DNA of 64,000 bases from Dactylis glomerata (taxonomy: Eukaryota > Streptophyta > Magnoliopsida > Poales > Poaceae): positions 682,001 through 746,000 of the forward strand of contig QXEO01000434.1 of assembly GCA_007115705.1 (NCBI GenBank), written 5' to 3'. This document shows positions 59,921-64,000 of the stretch, in pieces. Below the pieces are notes generated by a model. The model saw only the letters and a list, made by a program, of their open reading frames with translations, searched no databases and had not been told where the DNA came from. Numbering within the stretch: position 1 is the first letter of the stretch; each line of letters opens with the position of its first letter. The translations under genes and the position numbers were made by a program.

Positions 59921-60616
59921 ATGAAAGTCCCTCCTGATTTCAAAGCCCAGCGCCACCGAAGTCTACCTCATCCCGACCTACGATGTTGTGAAACACCTCT
60001 CCAAATCCATGGAACCCAGTTCCTCCCCATGAGAGCTTCGTTAGACCCCTTTCCCCTGAGGAAGAGTTCATCTTCGAGAAATGATCAAGTTGTTCAGCGC
60101 CTTTCGACAACTATGAAGACGGTTGCTAAAGGAATTCTTAAGGACCATCTGGTACCTGTGGCAAGTAGCACGACTTGCTCCGGTAACTTGAGTGGGTTCA
60201 ACAATGCTGGTTATAAGGCGACCTTCCATCCCTTAAAGGTGCTAGTACCTTTTACAGAGTCCACCTTGTTTACCCCTATGAAATGCTTGAGAAGACTACA
60301 GAGAGATGCCATCCTAATTCCTTGGGATGTGTGGTCTCATCATGTTCGTGGGGCAAGCATGCAGTACTTGACACTGGGTCATCCCTTGAGACTCTGCAAT
60401 GAAAATCAGCTAAAAAGCAACAAGGAGTATGGAGATAGCCTGCATGCTATCATGGCCTTGGTGAGGACCGACCAAGAAAAGGCTAGATACACATTCTTGG
60501 ATGATGTGGACTACCTTGTTGAAGACAACGCAATGGATGATATCTGCCTATCACCAGAATTGGATGGAGCATCTGGAATGCCACTTCTGAACGTCGGCAA
60601 ACATCGACACTTCTGA
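59921..60616 (+). CDS. Element B ORF3: open frame of unknown nature, up to 231 aa
   Basis: From ATG at 59921 (MKVPPDFKAQRHRS) the frame stays open to 60616; the open stretch reaches back to 59705 without an ATG. The second half (for example MALVRTDQEKARYTFLDDVDYLVED) looks more protein-like than the first, where another frame seems equally plausible, so part may be shifted or non-coding. No family recognised. Confidence 0.4.
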   Translation: MKVPPDFKAQRHRSLPHPDLRCCETPLQIHGTQFLPMRASLDPFPLRKSSSSRNDQVVQRLSTTMKTVAKGILKDHLVPVASSTTCSGNLSGFNNAGYKATFHPLKVLVPFTESTLFTPMKCLRRLQRDAILIPWDVWSHHVRGASMQYLTLGHPLRLCNENQLKSNKEYGDSLHAIMALVRTDQEKARYTFLDDVDYLVEDNAMDDICLSPELDGASGMPLLNVGKHRHF

Positions 60617-60793
60617 GAAGGGCGATTTCAAGAAAATGGCACAACGATGAATTCAAGCTGGGAACAAAATGCAAGTACCTAAGGAAACATCAAGATACCA
60701 CCAAGCAAAATCTTCTTTAAGGGTGGTAGCACCAAAGTCCCATTAGGATACATAAAACTTTGTAACCTTCCTTCAATCTCGAGGACGAGATTT

Positions 60794-60810
60794 CTTTAAG
60801 GGTGGTAGTC
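60794..60810 (+). other. Polypurine tract of element B
   Basis: CTTTAAGGGTGGTAGTC directly before the LTR start, preceded by AATCTCGAGGACGAGATTT, the sequence style found before the 3' LTR of Del/Tekay-type Gypsy elements. Confidence 0.8.
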
Positions 60811-63800
60811 TGTAACGACCCAGGATTTTGTCAAATTTTGGGGAAATTTTTTTTTTCTTTTTCGCTTTTGTATTGCTTGAGATGATTGAATTTTCACAGG
60901 AATTTAAAACTTTTGAGTCTAATTGAAAGCTTTATTAGAAAATACATTAAACCTTCTATTATTCTCTTGAAGGACTTCTTTGAGAAAGATCAAGTATCCA
61001 AATACTATTTTCCTTTCTTTTACTCAAACTTATGCAAGCTAACTTGCATGGATTTGATTTTCAAAAGTATTATAAAGTTGGTATTTCAAAACTATGTTTG
61101 AGTGTGGTTTTCAACTATTATTTTATAAATTATTATTTTATTTTCTTGTTACTTTAGAAAGAATTGAGTTCCAACTCTATTTCTATTATTTTATGCAAGC
61201 AAAGCCTTTAGGCTTAATTGAGATCTTTTATTAAAAATCTTGCTTTGGTTCTGAAAACCTGTTTATTACTGCCCTAGTTTGTTCCTCTATTTTTTTTATA
61301 GAAAATTTTACAAATTGGTTTGACCTTGTTTGGATTCAAATTGCAAAAGATATGAAAGGAATAAAGAAAAACAGAAAAAGAAAAGAAGAAAGAAAATAAA
61401 AATAGAAAAGGGCCCCGGGGGAAACCATTCGGCCCAGCTTCAGAAGCCAGCCCGCGGCCCAACTTGACAGAACCCGAACCGGTATCCCTCTTCCTCTCTC
61501 TCCCTCGCTGCCAGGTGGGCCCCACCTGTCAGCATCATCACCTCCACCGTTTCCTCTCTTCTCCCTGGAAACGAAACTCGCCGGAGTAACGCCCCCACTA
61601 ATTTCTCGCGAGTAATGGCCATCAATCCCCGACCTATAAGTAGCCCTCGACTCCCTCTCCATTTCCCCTTTCAACCCTCTGTAGATTGTGCCGCCAGGCT
61701 GCCCAAATCACTCGCCGGAGTTCATCATTGCTGCGGGCAAGAACTCCAAAATCCGGTGAGACCGAGCTACCCCGCATTCCCTCTCCGGCCTTAATATCTT
61801 CCCCTCACCCAGGCGCACCTCCTCATGCCCTCGGTACATTTTCTTTCGCAGGAAACCAAGCGCGGTGTCGTGAACCCGAAGCTCTTCACCGCACTGTCGT
61901 CTCCAGCCGCGCCATTCACCCACGCCAGGACGCAATCGGCCTCGACGACCACGCATTCGAGCTCTCCTTGACCTCCCGAACCCCGTCGTGCAGTCGCCGT
62001 GGTCCAGGAACCTCCAGAGCCCCGCCGGAATCAACCACCTGGCCGCTATATCACCGCCGGCAAGCCGGAACCCTAGCCTCCACGGTGAGCATCTCCCCTG
62101 ACTCATCTCGTTCGTCGGATCTCGCATCAACGCACGAAAACGAATCACTTAACTGAACAGGTACCCTCAGATCTGGGGCGTTCATATTCCTTTAGATCTG
62201 ACGGCTCAAATCACGGATCCGACCGAAACGGTACGGGCCTATCCGAAGCAGCCACGCGGCCTCCCCAGATTCAAACCGAGTTTAAAACCAGAAAATGAAA
62301 TCAGATTTGATCTAGATCTTCAGAAAATCATATCTATTGTTCTGTAAGTCCAAAAATAGCAAACAAGATACCGTTGGAATCCTTAGGAATTGTACTATCC
62401 ATCAGTACCATAAAATATTATATTTTATGGGTTCAATTTGAAACTATTTTCAAATTGGAATCAAACCTTCTATTAGCATGACTAATTCATATCTTTAGTT
62501 CTATTGATCCAAAAATTACAATTTTGTAGTCTATGGATTCCTCAGAACTTGTAGAACACTCTAGAACTAGAAACTTTCAAACTTGACACGTGCACACACT
62601 TTGTGCATTCAAATCTATCCAAATCACTATTCTGATCATAGTTTGAATTCTATAACCTATTTTGGAGTGATTCCAATTGCAGTGACCTTGCATTACTGCA
62701 AGCTATCCAGTAGCATCACTCCCATATCTGATTGAAATACTTCACAATTATTCAAATTCTAATATGAGGATTTGAGTAATTTCCATTATAAGAATAAATC
62801 TATTTCTGTTTAGTAATGTTCCCATCTACCATAGCAAATCTTATGATCATACCTAGCCATCATTGTTATCTAATCAACATCTGGATCAAGATCATATCTA
62901 CTTAGACCTATCTTGTCTAGTTCACACATATTCAAATTACAATTGTGTTGTTTGAGTAAAGTGTGATACATCTCAATCTTAGATTCTATTCCTGCTATCC
63001 TTGTAATGTTGATCTAATCAACATTATAACACTTATCCAATACCCCATGAACCCAATAGGAACCTTAAACCATTATCCCAAAATGTTATCTACCCATACT
63101 CAATCCTCTGCCCACTTGATCTTGATTTCATGTGTAGAGCTATTCGATTAACAAATGAGTTAATTGAGTAACTCAATAATTCATGAGTCCTAGCCAAAGC
63201 TTAAGTGTAATAGATACTATTTAAGAATAATTGTTGTCACACTTATTCAGTAGTATTACTATTACACTATTTTGTCTCTTATGTGATTTACCCACATGAG
63301 ATGTTCCAAGACCCAATATGCTTTAATAAAGCATAAAGATCCCACTCATCATATTTTGTCTAATTCATATGTTTACTCAAACAGCAAATGAGCTACTTGA
63401 GTAGAATATGAATTCATCACAAACCTAAATCCTATTTTGTTATTATGGTGTTGTTATCAACCATACCCAGATCAGTGCCTACCTAGTATCTGTTCACATG
63501 TATTGAACTATTCAACTTGCAAATGTGCTAATTGAGTACTTTAAGCACTCTTGAAACCTAGCCTAGTACCTAAGGGTGATGTATGCTATTTAAAGAATAA
63601 ATGTTGTTACACTTATTCAAATAGTATTTTGGTTGCACTACCCCACACTTATGTGATCCATTTCACATGAGCTATTCTGAAATTCTTTCATACCTCGATA
63701 AAGTATAAAACTTCATCAATTATATTATGCCTATTCTAAACCTCTCTCAAATCATATTGATCTCCCCCAACTAGCTCTCAAATTCATATCTCACAAATCA

Positions 63801-64000
63801 TGATCCTTCGCCATATCTTTCTATCTTAACATATCAATAAACCTAAATTGTTAAACAAACACCTTTCAATTGTTTGATTGTGTTTGTATGGATTGTTTAT
63901 GGTATGCTATTTCTTGTGCTATAGTTTGTGCGAAGAGCTGCGTGCTTAGTTGAGAGAAGCGGAACGTCGTGATCTTCGAAAAGGCAAGTGACACACATGT
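60811..64000 (+). repeat. 3' LTR of element B, truncated by the window end
   Basis: First 3,190 bp of the right LTR, matching 52423-55612 almost base for base; about 1.28 kb lies outside the window. Confidence 0.9.

Larger units (their letters stand above)
52423..64000 (+). mobile_element. Element B: large pol-less LTR element with zinc-knuckle protein (3' end beyond window)
   Basis: Left LTR 52423-56896, tRNA-iMet primer site, 3.9 kb internal region with three open frames, polypurine tract, and a right LTR starting at 60811 and still running at the window end. No protease, reverse transcriptase, RNase H or integrase is encoded. The overlapping 3.19 kb of the two LTRs differ at only about six sites that I noticed, so insertion was very recent. 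LTR starts (TGTAACGACCC here, TGTAACAACCC in A) and polypurine-tract flanks are similar to element A's. It fits the LARD or TR-GAG idea, a parasite of an autonomous Gypsy element, but encodes more protein than a typical LARD. Confidence 0.87.

Overview
This is nuclear DNA from a plant, most likely a Triticeae grass (wheat, barley, rye or Aegilops). It is almost entirely nested transposable elements, with one intact-looking host gene. The grounds are long LTR retrotransposons stacked inside each other, spliced genes with GT-AG introns, CACTA and Stowaway-type DNA elements, and tRNA-Asp and tRNA-iMet primer binding sites. Nothing prokaryotic (operons, ribosome binding sites, CRISPR) is present. 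Species and element family names are inferences from remembered sequence style; no search was possible.

Layout. 1-971: no gene. 972-3308: a non-autonomous CACTA element carrying a broken 3'-5' exonuclease gene and a nested palindromic MITE. 3309-5537: non-coding, with one Stowaway-like MITE. 5538-11593 (minus): a six-exon gene for a secreted neprosin-domain (DUF239) protein, all introns phase 0, no internal stop, about 383 aa. 11760-12207: three degenerate tandem repeats just upstream of that gene. 12257-22656 (minus): a complete 10.4 kb Athila-like Gypsy retrotransposon with perfect 5 bp target duplications, one nonsense codon in gag and an extra coiled-coil ORF. 22662-35150: a pile of broken retroelements (a protease relic, two minus-strand LTR ends, a Copia reverse transcriptase fragment, and a plus-strand element with gag/protease).

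35151-42318 (minus) is a Tat-like Gypsy element. It keeps its 3' LTR, an antisense intron-containing gene and a gag/protease segment, but RT, RNase H and integrase are missing. Two large, young, pol-less LTR elements sit inside its gag region, 28 bp apart. Element A (42319-52394, minus) has 4.3 kb LTRs and a 1.4 kb internal region with no credible gene. Element B (52423 to beyond 64000, plus) has about 4.5 kb LTRs and a 3.9 kb internal region. B encodes a coiled-coil protein, a protein with five CCHC zinc knuckles and a third, doubtful ORF, and no polymerase.

A and B share related LTR starts, tRNA-iMet primer sites and similar polypurine-tract flanks, so they probably belong to related families mobilised by an outside Gypsy element. 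Element B is the best candidate here for a poorly described system: a recently mobile element that seems to supply only RNA-binding or structural proteins and must borrow its replication enzymes.
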